Source: JBBQUN01 sp963698395 (GTDB lineage: Bacteria; Actinomycetota; Acidimicrobiia; Acidimicrobiales; SZUA-35). Taken from it: a DNA stretch of 64,000 bases. The stretch lies in assembly GCA_963698395.1 (NCBI GenBank), contig CAVOQQ010000008.1:496001-560000 (forward strand), written 5' to 3'. This document shows positions 53,739 through 62,675 of this stretch, one piece after another; within the stretch, counting starts at the first letter, position 1; every line of letters starts with the position of its first letter. The notes beneath the pieces were generated by a model. That model worked only from the letters and a program-made list of their open reading frames with translations, was not told where the DNA came from and did not search any database. A program made the translations under genes and the position numbers.

Positions 53739-53835
53739 GCTCAACTGTTTGACTGGCCGAGGTCGACTCGCGTCTTCAACGCCAAGAGCCAATCAGCGAA
53801 CCAGTCCCAGAAACCCCCGTGAGGAACCGCAGCCG

Positions 53836-54951
53836 ATGACTACCCAGAACTACGTTGCCGTCATCAAGGTCGTAGGTATCGGTGGCGGCGGTTGCAACGC
53901 CATCAACCGGATGATCGATGGTGGACTGCGCGGCGTCGAGTTCGTTGCTGTCAACACCGATGCCCAAGCATTGTTGATGAACGATGCCGAGACCAAGATC
54001 CACATCGGTCGAGAGCTGACCCGGGGACTCGGCGCCGGTTCTGACCCTGCGATCGGACAGCAAGCAGCCGAAGACCACCGCGACGAGATCGCCGCAGCAC
54101 TCGACGGCGCCGACATGGTCTTCATCACCGTCGGTGAGGGTGGCGGTACCGGTACCGGCGCCGGTCCCGTCGTCGCCGAGATCGCGAAGAACCAGGGGGC
54201 GCTCACCATCGCCGTCGTCACCCGTCCCTTCAGCTTCGAAGGTCGACGCCGTGCCGCTCAGGCCGAATCTGGCATCAGCCGTCTGAAGGAGAAGGTCGAC
54301 ACCCAGATCGTCATTCCCAACGATCGCCTCCTGTCGATCGCCGACGAGAAGACCACCATGGTCAATGCGTTCCGCATGGCCGACGAGATCCTCCTCTCTG
54401 GCGTGTCCGGTATCACCGATCTGATCACCACCCCCGGCCTGATCAACACCGACTTCGCCGATGTCCGCATGGTCATGCACGATGCCGGGAGTGCGCTCAT
54501 GGGCATCGGTCGTGCCTCAGGGGAAGGTCGGGCGCTGGCAGCGGCTCGTGCCGCCATCGCGTCGCCGCTGCTCGAGAGCTCGATCGAGGGCGCTCGTGGC
54601 ATCCTGCTCTCGATCGCCGGATCCAGCGAACTCGGACTCTTCGAGGTCAACGAGGCAGCCGAGATCATCCACGACGTCGCCCACCCCGACGCCAACATCA
54701 TCTTCGGCACCGTGGTCGAGGAAGACATGGAAGACGAGATCCGTGTCACGGTCATCGCCGCCGGCTTCGACCGATGGGACGCTCCTCGCGAAGAGGTCGA
54801 GGCCACGTCGGCCGTGGCCAGCGCCGATCCACTGGCCGGCCTGCTCGACGACGACGATGACGACATCGCCCCCCGAGGCACCGCCGATCTCTTCGGGTCC
54901 GACGACGACGACACCGACGACGGTTTCGACGTTCCCGATTTCCTGAAATGA
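53836..54951 (+). CDS. ftsZ: Cell division GTPase FtsZ
   Basis: A 371-residue tubulin homologue that forms the Z ring. VVGIGGGGCNAINRM, the tubulin signature GEGGGTGTGAGPVVAEIAK (family usually GGGTGTGAAP, so one Ala-Gly change), RRAAQAESGI-like SFEGRRRAAQAE, and the T7 synergy loop GLINTDFADVRMVM. The acidic linker leads to the conserved C-terminal peptide DVPDFLK that binds SepF/FtsW. Start ATG 53836 with GAGGA ten bases before; an in-frame frame opening earlier is not supported. No ftsA in the cluster, as normal for actinobacteria. Confidence 0.97.
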   Translation: MTTQNYVAVIKVVGIGGGGCNAINRMIDGGLRGVEFVAVNTDAQALLMNDAETKIHIGRELTRGLGAGSDPAIGQQAAEDHRDEIAAALDGADMVFITVGEGGGTGTGAGPVVAEIAKNQGALTIAVVTRPFSFEGRRRAAQAESGISRLKEKVDTQIVIPNDRLLSIADEKTTMVNAFRMADEILLSGVSGITDLITTPGLINTDFADVRMVMHDAGSALMGIGRASGEGRALAAARAAIASPLLESSIEGARGILLSIAGSSELGLFEVNEAAEIIHDVAHPDANIIFGTVVEEDMEDEIRVTVIAAGFDRWDAPREEVEATSAVASADPLAGLLDDDDDDIAPRGTADLFGSDDDDTDDGFDVPDFLK

Positions 54952-54992
54952 CACCATCGGTGTCCTGACCCCGCTCGGTGGTGGCCTTTCCG

Positions 54993-55709
54993 ATGTACTC
55001 CTGGACGATTCCTCTGGCCACGCATCGAGTGCAGGTCCGTTCCACGACCGTCGATCAGGGTGACTTCGCGATCCCTCGACCTCGTGTCGAGGTCGAGTCC
55101 GGTCATTTCCCGTCCGATCCCGATGCAGCGTTCTGGCCGCACCGACGGGCGATCATCGACCGTCCCTGGACCTGGCTGCGACAGGTGCACGGGACCGACA
55201 TCGTGATGGTGCGGGTGGCCGGCGAGGCCGCCGGCGCCACCGCCGATGCGGCGATCACCACCGTCGCCGATGCACCGATCGCCGTGACGACGGCGGACTG
55301 CTCACCGGTCGTCTTGGTCTCGACCGTCGGCGTTGCGGTGGTGCATGCCGGCTGGCGAGGAGCACTCGATGGCATCATCGAAGCGGCCGGCGAACAGCTG
55401 CTCGCCGAAGGCGGAACGCCGGTCTTCTCGATCCTCGGCCCCTGCATCGGGGTTGCCAACTACGCCTTCGGTGATGGCGATCTCGAGCGCGTTGCGGCGT
55501 GCTATGGCGACGCCGTCCGGGGGGTGACGGCATCGGGAACACCCGCACTCGACATGGCCGTCGTCGTGGGCGCAGCGTGTGAGCGAGCGGGGTGGGCTGC
55601 GCCGGCACCGACGGCGTGCACCAGTGAGGCGTCGTTCTTTTCCCACCGCGTGCGGGGCGAGACCGGACGACAGACCACGGTGGCCTGGCTGGAAGCGATG
55701 GAGCAATGA
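54993..55709 (+). CDS. pgeF: Polyphenol oxidase/PgeF-type (YfiH) cell-wall editing protein
   Basis: A 238-residue laccase-like protein of the DUF152/YfiH family. Key motifs: WLRQVHGTDIVMV, TTADCSPVVLVS (Cys), VVHAGWRGALDGII (His) and GPCIGVANYAFG (Cys). Some members hydrolyse L-Ser misincorporated into muropeptides, fitting the division cluster. ATG 54993 is preferred over GTG 54978, with GGTGG eight bases before. The stop overlaps the next gene (ATGA). Confidence 0.88.
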   Translation: MYSWTIPLATHRVQVRSTTVDQGDFAIPRPRVEVESGHFPSDPDAAFWPHRRAIIDRPWTWLRQVHGTDIVMVRVAGEAAGATADAAITTVADAPIAVTTADCSPVVLVSTVGVAVVHAGWRGALDGIIEAAGEQLLAEGGTPVFSILGPCIGVANYAFGDGDLERVAACYGDAVRGVTASGTPALDMAVVVGAACERAGWAAPAPTACTSEASFFSHRVRGETGRQTTVAWLEAMEQ

Positions 55710-56356
55710 CCGATCTGACCGTCGACGACATCCTCCGGCGTCGGCACGTCATCGGGGAGCGCATCGCATCGGTCGGGGTGTCTCCGGCGTCGATCGAGAT
55801 CCTCGCCGTCACCAAGACGTTTCCGGCCGAGGTCGCCCGGCTCGCGGTGGCTGCCGGCCTTCATCAACTGGGCGAGAACTACGCCCAGGAGATCATCGAG
55901 AAGGGCCCGCTCGTCGACGGTGCATCCTGGCACTTCATCGGAGGACTGCAGCGAAACAAGGTGCGGAAGATCGCTCGCTGGGTGTCGCTGTGGCAGACCG
56001 TCGACCGTCCGGAACTGGTGGCCGAGATCGCCAAGCGAGCACCGGGCGCTCGAATCCTTCTCCAGGTCAACACCACCGGCGAGCCCCAGAAGTCGGGATG
56101 TGCGCCGGCCGACATCGATGCCCTGGTCGACGACTCGATCCGTCAAGGCCTCGATGTGGCCGGACTGATGACCGTGGGACCGACCGACGGCGCCGATCCA
56201 CGGTCGGCGTTCGCCTTGCTTCGTCGCCACGTCGATCGACTCGGGCTCTCGGTCTGTTCGATGGGCATGTCGGGCGACCTCGAGATGGCCGTCGCCGAGG
56301 GCTCCACCTTGATTCGCGTCGGTACCGCCCTCTTCGGTCCGCGTGCACCACGCTGA
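55706..56356 (+). CDS. YggS-family pyridoxal phosphate homeostasis protein
   Basis: A 216-residue PLP-binding protein with an alanine-racemase-like barrel: ILAVTKTFPAEVARLAV (the PLP Lys in VTKTF), GLHQLGENYAQEI, WHFIGGLQRNKVRKI and GLMTVGPTDGADPR. Maintains free PLP and vitamin B6 balance, often placed between pgeF and sepF in actinobacteria as here. ATGA overlap with pgeF. After it 143 bases lead to sepF. Confidence 0.92.
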   Translation: MTDLTVDDILRRRHVIGERIASVGVSPASIEILAVTKTFPAEVARLAVAAGLHQLGENYAQEIIEKGPLVDGASWHFIGGLQRNKVRKIARWVSLWQTVDRPELVAEIAKRAPGARILLQVNTTGEPQKSGCAPADIDALVDDSIRQGLDVAGLMTVGPTDGADPRSAFALLRRHVDRLGLSVCSMGMSGDLEMAVAEGSTLIRVGTALFGPRAPR

Positions 56357-56499
56357 ATCGCCGCGGTCGGGCGTCGAGACGCCGTATCGAGCAACGATCG
56401 GCCATCCCGATCTTGGGTCAGGTCACACATTGGGAGCTCTATGCCACCGCACGTGAGGTGTGAGAGACTAGTCTTTCGGGCGAGAAGCGAGGACCGCAG

Positions 56500-57258
56500 A
56501 TGTTCAAGAATGTCATGACGTATCTGGGCCTGGGCCCCGACGAAGAGTACGACGACGGTTATCTCTACGACGTCGACGATGACGACGACGCCATCGATCT
56601 TGACCGCAACCACTCGGTCTCGACGTCATCGAGCCGAAGTGCCGGTCGCTCGCACGATCCCGACCACGCCAACAAGGGCTACGCCGAGGGCTTCAGTGCC
56701 GACTCCGGTGCCAGCGCCGTGAGCTCGGTGCGACCGCTCCGGCCGGTGCCGTCGCCCGAACTCGACAGCGATTGGCGTGGCGGAGCAGAACCCACCTATC
56801 GCCCCTCCGGCGACCGCCAGCCGAGCGGCGCCACTCGAGTGCGCAGCGCCGTGTCGCCGCCGAGTGACACGCTCGATCTCGATGCCGAGGAGGCACGTTC
56901 GTTGTCCAGTCGAACCGGAGGCAGTCACGATCGGGGTGTCGGTGATCGACAGCGCAGCGAAGTGGTTCGGCCCGTTCCGATCCAGCGCACCAAGCCGCGG
57001 GCGCTGACCCCCAAGACCTTCGGCGATGCCAAGGTGCTCGCCGACGACATCAAGAACGGTGTACCGGTGGTCATGAACCTGCGTGAGGCGGATCGCGATC
57101 TCGCCCGCCGATTGATCGACTTCGCCAGCGGTGTCTGCTACTCGCTCGACGCGTCGATGGAGAAGCTGGCCACGCAGGTCTTCCTGCTCACGCCGTCGTC
57201 GGTCGAGGTTTCGGGTGAGGAACGTCGCCGCATCGAGGAGCGCGGCTTCGATCGCTGA
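56500..57258 (+). CDS. sepF: Cell division protein SepF
   Basis: A 252-residue SepF: membrane-binding amphipathic start VMTYLGLGPDEEYDDGY, acidic and Ser-rich linker (about 30-170), then the FtsZ-binding domain with RALTPKTFGDAKVLADDIKN, VPVVMNLREADRDLARRLID and FLLTPSSVEVSGEERRRIEE. The linker is longer than in Bacillus. In organisms without ftsA, SepF is the main FtsZ anchor. GAGGA about nine bases before ATG 56500. The upstream 143 bases may contain a promoter, not clearly matching a consensus. Confidence 0.95.
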   Translation: MFKNVMTYLGLGPDEEYDDGYLYDVDDDDDAIDLDRNHSVSTSSSRSAGRSHDPDHANKGYAEGFSADSGASAVSSVRPLRPVPSPELDSDWRGGAEPTYRPSGDRQPSGATRVRSAVSPPSDTLDLDAEEARSLSSRTGGSHDRGVGDRQRSEVVRPVPIQRTKPRALTPKTFGDAKVLADDIKNGVPVVMNLREADRDLARRLIDFASGVCYSLDASMEKLATQVFLLTPSSVEVSGEERRRIEERGFDR

Positions 57259-57259
57259 G

Positions 57260-57511
57260 ATGGGCGACCTGCTCTGTATCGCCGTTCTGCTGTTCCAGTT
57301 CGTCTTCCTGAGTCGTATTGCGCTGTCGCTGTTTCCACTTCGTCCGGGCACTGCAGCGGGTAGCGCTCGTGATCTTGCCTACGCCATGACCGAACCGGTG
57401 GTGTCGCCGCTTCGACGACGACTCCCGCCGTTCCCGGCCACCTTCGGTTTCGGCGCGGCCGAGATCATCGTGCTCATCGGGCTCGCCGTGTTGGTCAACC
57501 TGATCTGCTGA
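57260..57511 (+). CDS. YggT-family membrane protein
   Basis: An 83-residue protein with two helices, about 5-24 and 58-80, and the family's loop RPGTAAGSARDLAYAMTEPV, VSPLRRRLPPF. YggT proteins lie next to sepF and divIVA in many Gram-positive bacteria and influence division or osmotic response. Starts one base after the sepF stop (ATG 57260), so translation is likely coupled. Confidence 0.88.
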   Translation: MGDLLCIAVLLFQFVFLSRIALSLFPLRPGTAAGSARDLAYAMTEPVVSPLRRRLPPFPATFGFGAAEIIVLIGLAVLVNLIC

Positions 57512-57606
57512 TGCCAAACGTCGGTTCCAGGGTCGTGTCCATCGGCTCGACCATTTGGCGGGCGGCCATCCGCTTACCGGGACGTGTCCAGAGGTAGCCT
57601 CCATGC

Positions 57607-59116
57607 ATGGCCGCGCAAGAAGACAAGTTCCGGGTCCTTCGCAAACTGCCCGAGGTTCGATTCGAAGAAGAACTGCGGGGATACAGCAAGAGTCAGGTTG
57701 ACCGCGTCCTCCAGGGTCTCGCCCCGCTCGCCGATGACGTCGCTGCGCTGCAGCAACGATTGGCCGATGCCGAGGCCCGTACCGCGGCCGCCGAAGCCCG
57801 CCTCCTCGAGGCCACGAGCGCTCGTCGTGCTGCACCCGAGCCGGTCGCCGCGGCGCCGGCCGATGTGCCGATCTCGCCGGCCAGCTTCGATGAGACCCTG
57901 AGCAAGACCCTCCTGCTCGCCCAGCGCACCGCCGACCAGACGGTCGCCGCCGCCAAGGCCGAAGCCGAGGAGCTCGTCGGTGCCGCTCGGGCCGAGGCCG
58001 AACAGCTCGAAGTCCGAGAACGAGCGAGCACGTCGAGAAGCTGCCAACGAGGTCGCAGCCGAACGCCAGCACCTGCTCGAGGCGGCTCACGCCGAGGTGC
58101 AAGCCAAGGTGGAGGCGGCCGAGGCTTCACTGGCCGATGCCGAAGGTGCCCAGCGTCAGGCGCTGGTCGCACAGATCGCCGAGTACACCACCTTGCGAGA
58201 CACCCTCGGTGCAGACATCGAACGGCTCGAGGGCCACCTCGCGCAACGACGAGAGGTCATTCGAGCCGCACTCGCCGACATTGCCGTCGTGGTCGACGAT
58301 CCGGCTCGCTTGCATTCCGAGATGCCACCGGCAGCCGACGATCCCATCGTCGTGCCGGCAGCCGGATCGCCGGCGGTCGTGCTCGATGTCCCGGGTCTCG
58401 ACGACCTCGCTCCCGACACCATCGCGCCCGCCGACGACAGCCAGGTGGTATCGGCCGACACGTCGACCCCGTCGAACCCATCGGCACGTGGCGCGCTCCT
58501 CGGTGAGATCGACGACCCAACCCAAGCCGTGCCGATGGTCCAACTCCTGGCCGACGAGGACGACGACTCGTACCCTGACGCTGAGCGCTCGCAAGCCCAT
58601 GGCATGGATCCCTTCGACGCCTCGGCGGCCGATGCCGGCGGATTCGTGGTCGATCAGGCCGAGTCGTCGAGCGGAACGGTCGATGCGACCGCCGATGCCG
58701 GCACCGATGCCGATCATGACGATGGTGATGCGCTCGATCTCGACCTCGATGACTGGGGGACCAACACACCGATGGCAGCCGGCGCCGTCATCGTCGACGA
58801 GGTTCGCTGGGACGATGGTCCCGCCCCTTCGGCCAGCCCGGCCGATTTCGGCTTCGAGAACGCCGCCGACCATGTGCCGAGCACACCGGCTCGCCGCGAC
58901 GACACCGTCGACGAACTCAGCCGACCGGCCTGGGCAGACGCCGTGCCCGACATCGAAGCACCGCAGGTACTCACGAAGAGTGAGGATCCGTTCCTCGACG
59001 AGCTCCGGCGGGCCACCGGCGACGACGCCGAGACCGACGTCGCCCTCGAGCGTTTCCTCACCGACAATCCTGACGACGACGATCGCCGCTCAGGCTGGTT
59101 CAGCCGTCGCAAGTAG
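57607..59116 (+). CDS. DivIVA/Wag31-like pole protein, one frameshift near 58010
   Basis: ATG 57607. The DivIVA N-terminal membrane-curvature domain is recognisable: VRFEEELRGYSKSQVDRVLQ, followed by Ala/Glu coiled coil. At about 58005-58020 one extra base shifts the frame: AEAEQL continues as KSENERARREAANEVAAER, restoring the helix. The C-terminal half is a 250-residue Asp/Ala-rich low-complexity tail ending RSGWFSRRK. DivIVA/Wag31 directs polar wall growth in actinobacteria; much longer and more acidic than mycobacterial Wag31. Break likely a sequence error since the family continues. Final gene of the plus-strand division run. Confidence 0.85.
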
Positions 59117-59119
59117 CGC

Positions 59120-59172
59120 CGCACCGCCGGCCCGGCTCCCGCCCTCGAGCGGCGGACGAGAGGCGCGGTGCG
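59120..59172. terminator. Stem between the convergent divIVA and ileS genes
   Basis: CGCACCGC (59120-59127) pairs with GCGGTGCG (59165-59172); within the loop CCGCC and GGCGG can also pair around CTCGAG. A GC-rich structure in the 90-base gap between two converging genes, plausible as a two-way terminator without a U-tract. Confidence 0.55.
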
Positions 59173-59206
59173 TCGGAAGTGCGTGCGGCGGAAGAGTGGT
59201 GCGGCG

Positions 59207-62200
59207 TCAGACCCGTTCGAGCGAGAACGTGACCGCAGTATCGCCGATGGTCGCTTTCACGCTGCGCTGATCGTCGACCAGTTCGATGTCGTTGGCCAGC
59301 ACCGAAGCGGCAACCAGGTCGAGGTGTGGGCGCAACGCCTCGGCCGCATCGCCCAGGCTCAGCGAGAGTCGGATGCGATCGGACACGTTGAGTTCGGCAT
59401 CCTTGCGCGCCTGTTGTACGGCTCGAACGAGGTCTCGAGCCAACCCCTCGGCTTCGAGCTCGGGCGTGAGCTCGGTGTCGAGGACGATGACGGCCTGATT
59501 GCCCGGGAGCGCTGCGGCCGCGTACCCCTCACGAGGATCGAGGGCGAGATCGAACTCGTTCGGTTGCAGCACGTGGCCGCCGACCTCGACGGTGTCGTCG
59601 GCGCCGACCTGCCAATCACCCGCCTTTGCCGCCTTGATGACCGCCTGCACCTCCTTGCCAAGGCGCGGCCCGAGGACGCGGGGATTGGGGACGAGGCGGA
59701 AGGTGCCGTAGGCATCGACGTCGGTGCTGAACTCGACGGACTTGACGTTCAACTCGTCGGCCAGCAGCTGCTTGAGCGGCTCGATGGCCGAATTGGTGGC
59801 CTGCCCGGCAAGGATGGCCTTGGCCAGAGGAAGACGGACTCGGAGGCCGCGCGCTTCGCGCAGACCGAGGGCAGGCGTGACGGCGGCCCGCAGGAGATCC
59901 ATGGCGGCCACCAGTTCCGGATCCGACGGGAGTGCGTCGAGCGTCGGCCAGTCTTCGAGATGGACTGAACCCTCGCCGACGAGACCCTGCCAGATCTCCT
60001 CGGCGATCATCGGCATCAACGGAGCGAGGACCTTGGAGAGGTTCACCAGCACGGTATAGAGCGTGTCGAGCGCGTCACGATCGACCGAACCGCCCTCGGC
60101 ATTCCAGAATCGCTCCCGGCTGCGTCGGATGTACCAGTTGGTCAAGGCGTCGAGGTAGGCCTGGACTTCGCCACAGGCGCCGGCCAGGTCGTAGGCGTCG
60201 AGCCGCTCGGTGGTCTGGGCCACCAGCTGTTGGGTCTTGGCGAGGATGTAGCGGTCGAGATCGTGGGTGGAGTCGGTCCGTTCCTTGGCCCGGTAGCCAT
60301 CGGCATTCGCGTAGAGCGTGAAGAAGCTGTAGGCATTCCAGATCGGCAGCATCACCTGACGAGTGACGTCGTCGATGGCCTGGTCACTGATGCGAGCGTC
60401 GCCACCGCGGACGATGTTCGACGACATGAAGTACCAGCGCAGTGCGTCGGCGCCCTGCTTGTCGAAGATCTCCGATGGCTCGGTGTAGTTGCGCAGCTTC
60501 TTCGACAGTTTGTTGCCGTCTTCGGCCAGGAGAATGCCGTGACAGATCACGTTCTGGAAGGCCGGGCGATCGAACAGGGCCCCGGCGAGCACGTGGAGCG
60601 TGTAGAACCAGCCCCTCGTCTGGTTGATGTATTCGACGATGAAGTCGGCCGGAAAGTGGTCTTCGAACCACTCGGCGTTCTCGAACGGATAGTGCACCTG
60701 GGCAAAGGGCATCGAACCGGACTCGAACCAGCAGTCGAGCACCTCGTCGACCCGCCGCATCATCGACGTGCCGGTGGGATCGTCGGGGTTGGGTCGAACG
60801 AGTTGATCGATGGCCGGACGGTGGAGGTCGTCGAGACGCACGCCGAAGTCGGCCTCGAGTTGGTCGAGGCTGCCGTAGACGTCGATGCGGGGGTAGGCCG
60901 GGTCGTCGGACTTCCACACCGGGATCGGTGATCCCCAGAAGCGGTTCCGGCTGATCGACCAGTCTCGGGCACCGGCGAGCCATTGACCAAAGCGACCGTC
61001 TCGCACGTGACCGGGGACCCAGTTGATCTCCTGATTGAGTTCCACGAGGCGGTCACGGATCTTCGTGACCTCGACGTACCACGACGAAATCGCCTTGTAG
61101 ATGATGGGCTGATCGGTTCGCCAGCAGTGGGGATAGTTGTGCTCGTAGGTTTCGTGGCGGAGCACCCGGCCGGCGTCTTTGAGGTGGCGGATCACCCCGG
61201 GATTGGCCTCGAAGACGTTCTCGCCTGCCCACTCCGGGACGTCGTCGGTGAAGCGTCCCTGGTCGTCGACCGGGACGGCTCGCCCGATCGGGATGTCGTT
61301 GGCCTCGCAGATGCGCTGGTCGTCTTCACCGAAGCCAGGCGCCATGTGGACCACGCCGGTGCCTTCGGTGGTGTCGACGAAATCGGCTTCGAGGACCCGG
61401 AAGGCATCGGTGCGATCGGCGAAGTAGTCGAAGAGCGGGGTGTAGCGGCGTCCGACGAGGGCCGAGCCAGGCATCGTGGCGACGATCTCGGCGTCGCCGA
61501 GGACGGAGGCGTAGGCGCCGAGCGCCTCGTTGCCGATCACGTAGTGCTGGTCGTCGGCCTTGACGATGGCGTACTCGACGGTCGGACCGACGGCGAGTGC
61601 GAGGTTCGACGGGAGGGTCCAGGGTGTGGTCGTCCAGGCGAGCATCGTCAGCGGCGCCGGGTCGCCGTCGGCAGGCACGAGGTCGAACGCCACCGTGAGT
61701 GCAGGATCTTGCCGCGGCCGCGTGGCGTCGTCGAGGCGGATCTCGAAGTTGGAGAGGGGCGTCTCGGCGCTCCAGGAGTAGGGCATGACTCGGTAGGCCT
61801 CGTAGATGAGTCCCTTGTCGAACAGTTCCTTGAACGCCCACATGACCGATTCCATGTAGGAGAGGTCCATGGTCTTGTAGTCGTGCTCGAAGTCGACCCA
61901 GCGGGCCTGGCGGTTGACCGTCTGCTCCCATTCGCCGGTGTAGCGCATGACCGAGGAGCGGCAGTAGTCGTTGAACGGCTCGATGCCATGTTCGAGGATG
62001 GCGACGCGACCGGTCACGCCGAGTTGCTTCTCGGCTTCCATCTCGGCCGGTAGACCGTGGCAGTCCCACCCGAAGCGGCGTTCGACGCGCCGGCCCCGCA
62101 TGGTCTGGTAGCGAGGCACGACGTCTTTGACGTAGCCCGTGAGCAGGTGCCCGTGGTGGGGAAGGCCGTTGGCGAACGGCGGGCCGTCGTAGAACACGAA

Positions 62201-62353
62201 CTCGGTGCCGCCGTCGTCGGAATGCGGACGCTGGGCAACCGAGCGCTCGAACGTGTCGTTGTCGGCCCAGAAGTCGAGAATGCGGCGCTCGATCGCCGGG
62301 TAGTCGGCGCGGGGAGGAACGTCTGGATACGGCGTCGAGCTGGCTGCATTCAT
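59207..62353 (-). CDS. ileS: Isoleucyl-tRNA synthetase, eukaryote-like (type 2)
   Basis: A 1048-residue class I synthetase charging tRNA-Ile. HxGH motif as HHGH in NGLPHHGHLLTGYVKD, RRFGWDCHGLPAEMEAEKQ, the editing domain (LAWTTTPWTLPSNLALAVG) and the KMSKS loop as GNKLSKKLRN. The WDCHGLP context, the late DLVRAVQQARKDAELNVSDR and the lack of a C-terminal zinc finger place it in the type 2 group, related to eukaryotic cytosolic enzymes and usually less sensitive to mupirocin. ATG 62353, no ribosome site visible. No T-box RNA found upstream. Confidence 0.95.
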   Translation of the reverse strand: MNAASSTPYPDVPPRADYPAIERRILDFWADNDTFERSVAQRPHSDDGGTEFVFYDGPPFANGLPHHGHLLTGYVKDVVPRYQTMRGRRVERRFGWDCHGLPAEMEAEKQLGVTGRVAILEHGIEPFNDYCRSSVMRYTGEWEQTVNRQARWVDFEHDYKTMDLSYMESVMWAFKELFDKGLIYEAYRVMPYSWSAETPLSNFEIRLDDATRPRQDPALTVAFDLVPADGDPAPLTMLAWTTTPWTLPSNLALAVGPTVEYAIVKADDQHYVIGNEALGAYASVLGDAEIVATMPGSALVGRRYTPLFDYFADRTDAFRVLEADFVDTTEGTGVVHMAPGFGEDDQRICEANDIPIGRAVPVDDQGRFTDDVPEWAGENVFEANPGVIRHLKDAGRVLRHETYEHNYPHCWRTDQPIIYKAISSWYVEVTKIRDRLVELNQEINWVPGHVRDGRFGQWLAGARDWSISRNRFWGSPIPVWKSDDPAYPRIDVYGSLDQLEADFGVRLDDLHRPAIDQLVRPNPDDPTGTSMMRRVDEVLDCWFESGSMPFAQVHYPFENAEWFEDHFPADFIVEYINQTRGWFYTLHVLAGALFDRPAFQNVICHGILLAEDGNKLSKKLRNYTEPSEIFDKQGADALRWYFMSSNIVRGGDARISDQAIDDVTRQVMLPIWNAYSFFTLYANADGYRAKERTDSTHDLDRYILAKTQQLVAQTTERLDAYDLAGACGEVQAYLDALTNWYIRRSRERFWNAEGGSVDRDALDTLYTVLVNLSKVLAPLMPMIAEEIWQGLVGEGSVHLEDWPTLDALPSDPELVAAMDLLRAAVTPALGLREARGLRVRLPLAKAILAGQATNSAIEPLKQLLADELNVKSVEFSTDVDAYGTFRLVPNPRVLGPRLGKEVQAVIKAAKAGDWQVGADDTVEVGGHVLQPNEFDLALDPREGYAAAALPGNQAVIVLDTELTPELEAEGLARDLVRAVQQARKDAELNVSDRIRLSLSLGDAAEALRPHLDLVAASVLANDIELVDDQRSVKATIGDTAVTFSLERV

Positions 62354-62675
62354 GGTGGTGCAGGCTACCGGAGCAGGTCGTCCTTCTCGCCGGCGTTCGA
62401 TCGCCACGTCCGCTGGTCACCCACTCGGCGCTCATGGCGGCGAACTCGGGTGCCAACGTGGTCTCGATGACCGCGGGTTGGAGGGGTGAAGCAGCAGAAT
62501 CCCAGGTCAGTAGGGGTCGGTGCGTGTTGATGGCCGTGGTGCAGGCAGTTCTCGGCGACGGCAGATAAGGTACTGGCTTCTTCTCGGGGGTTCTCGTGAG
62601 GAGAGAGGGGCCGTCGGCGCTTGGAGCTGCGGCTTTGTCGATCGGCCGGGGGACGGCGGTCGGAAAGGTAGTTCA
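62354..62675. other. 322-bp divergent region between ileS and the DksA-like gene
   Basis: No gene is convincing here. I searched both strands for T-box features (GGGTGGNACCGCG and complement) and found none. It holds AAAGG nine bases before the DksA-like ATG and must contain promoters for both genes. A frame on the minus strand through 62450 gives protein-like residues but no start and no family match; see rejected items. Confidence 0.5.

Noticed and set aside
1165..58020. Programmed ribosomal frameshifting as an explanation for the eight frame breaks
   Set aside because: No common slippery sequence or downstream structure, both directions of shift occur, and the families involved are not known to use recoding.
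60520..60560. Loss of the KMSKS motif in IleRS
   Set aside because: The loop reads GNKLSKKL, an accepted variant in type 2 enzymes, so the enzyme should be active.
62400..62540. Protein-like frame on the minus strand upstream of ileS (AVIETTLAPEFAAMSAEW)
   Set aside because: No start codon with a ribosome site, no recognised family, and it runs out of frame into ileS. It may be chance.
62354..62675. Possible T-box riboswitch before ileS, as known in other actinobacteria
   Set aside because: No GGGTGGNACCGCG box or complement, no terminator/antiterminator pair. An ACCGCGGG on the wrong strand is not enough.
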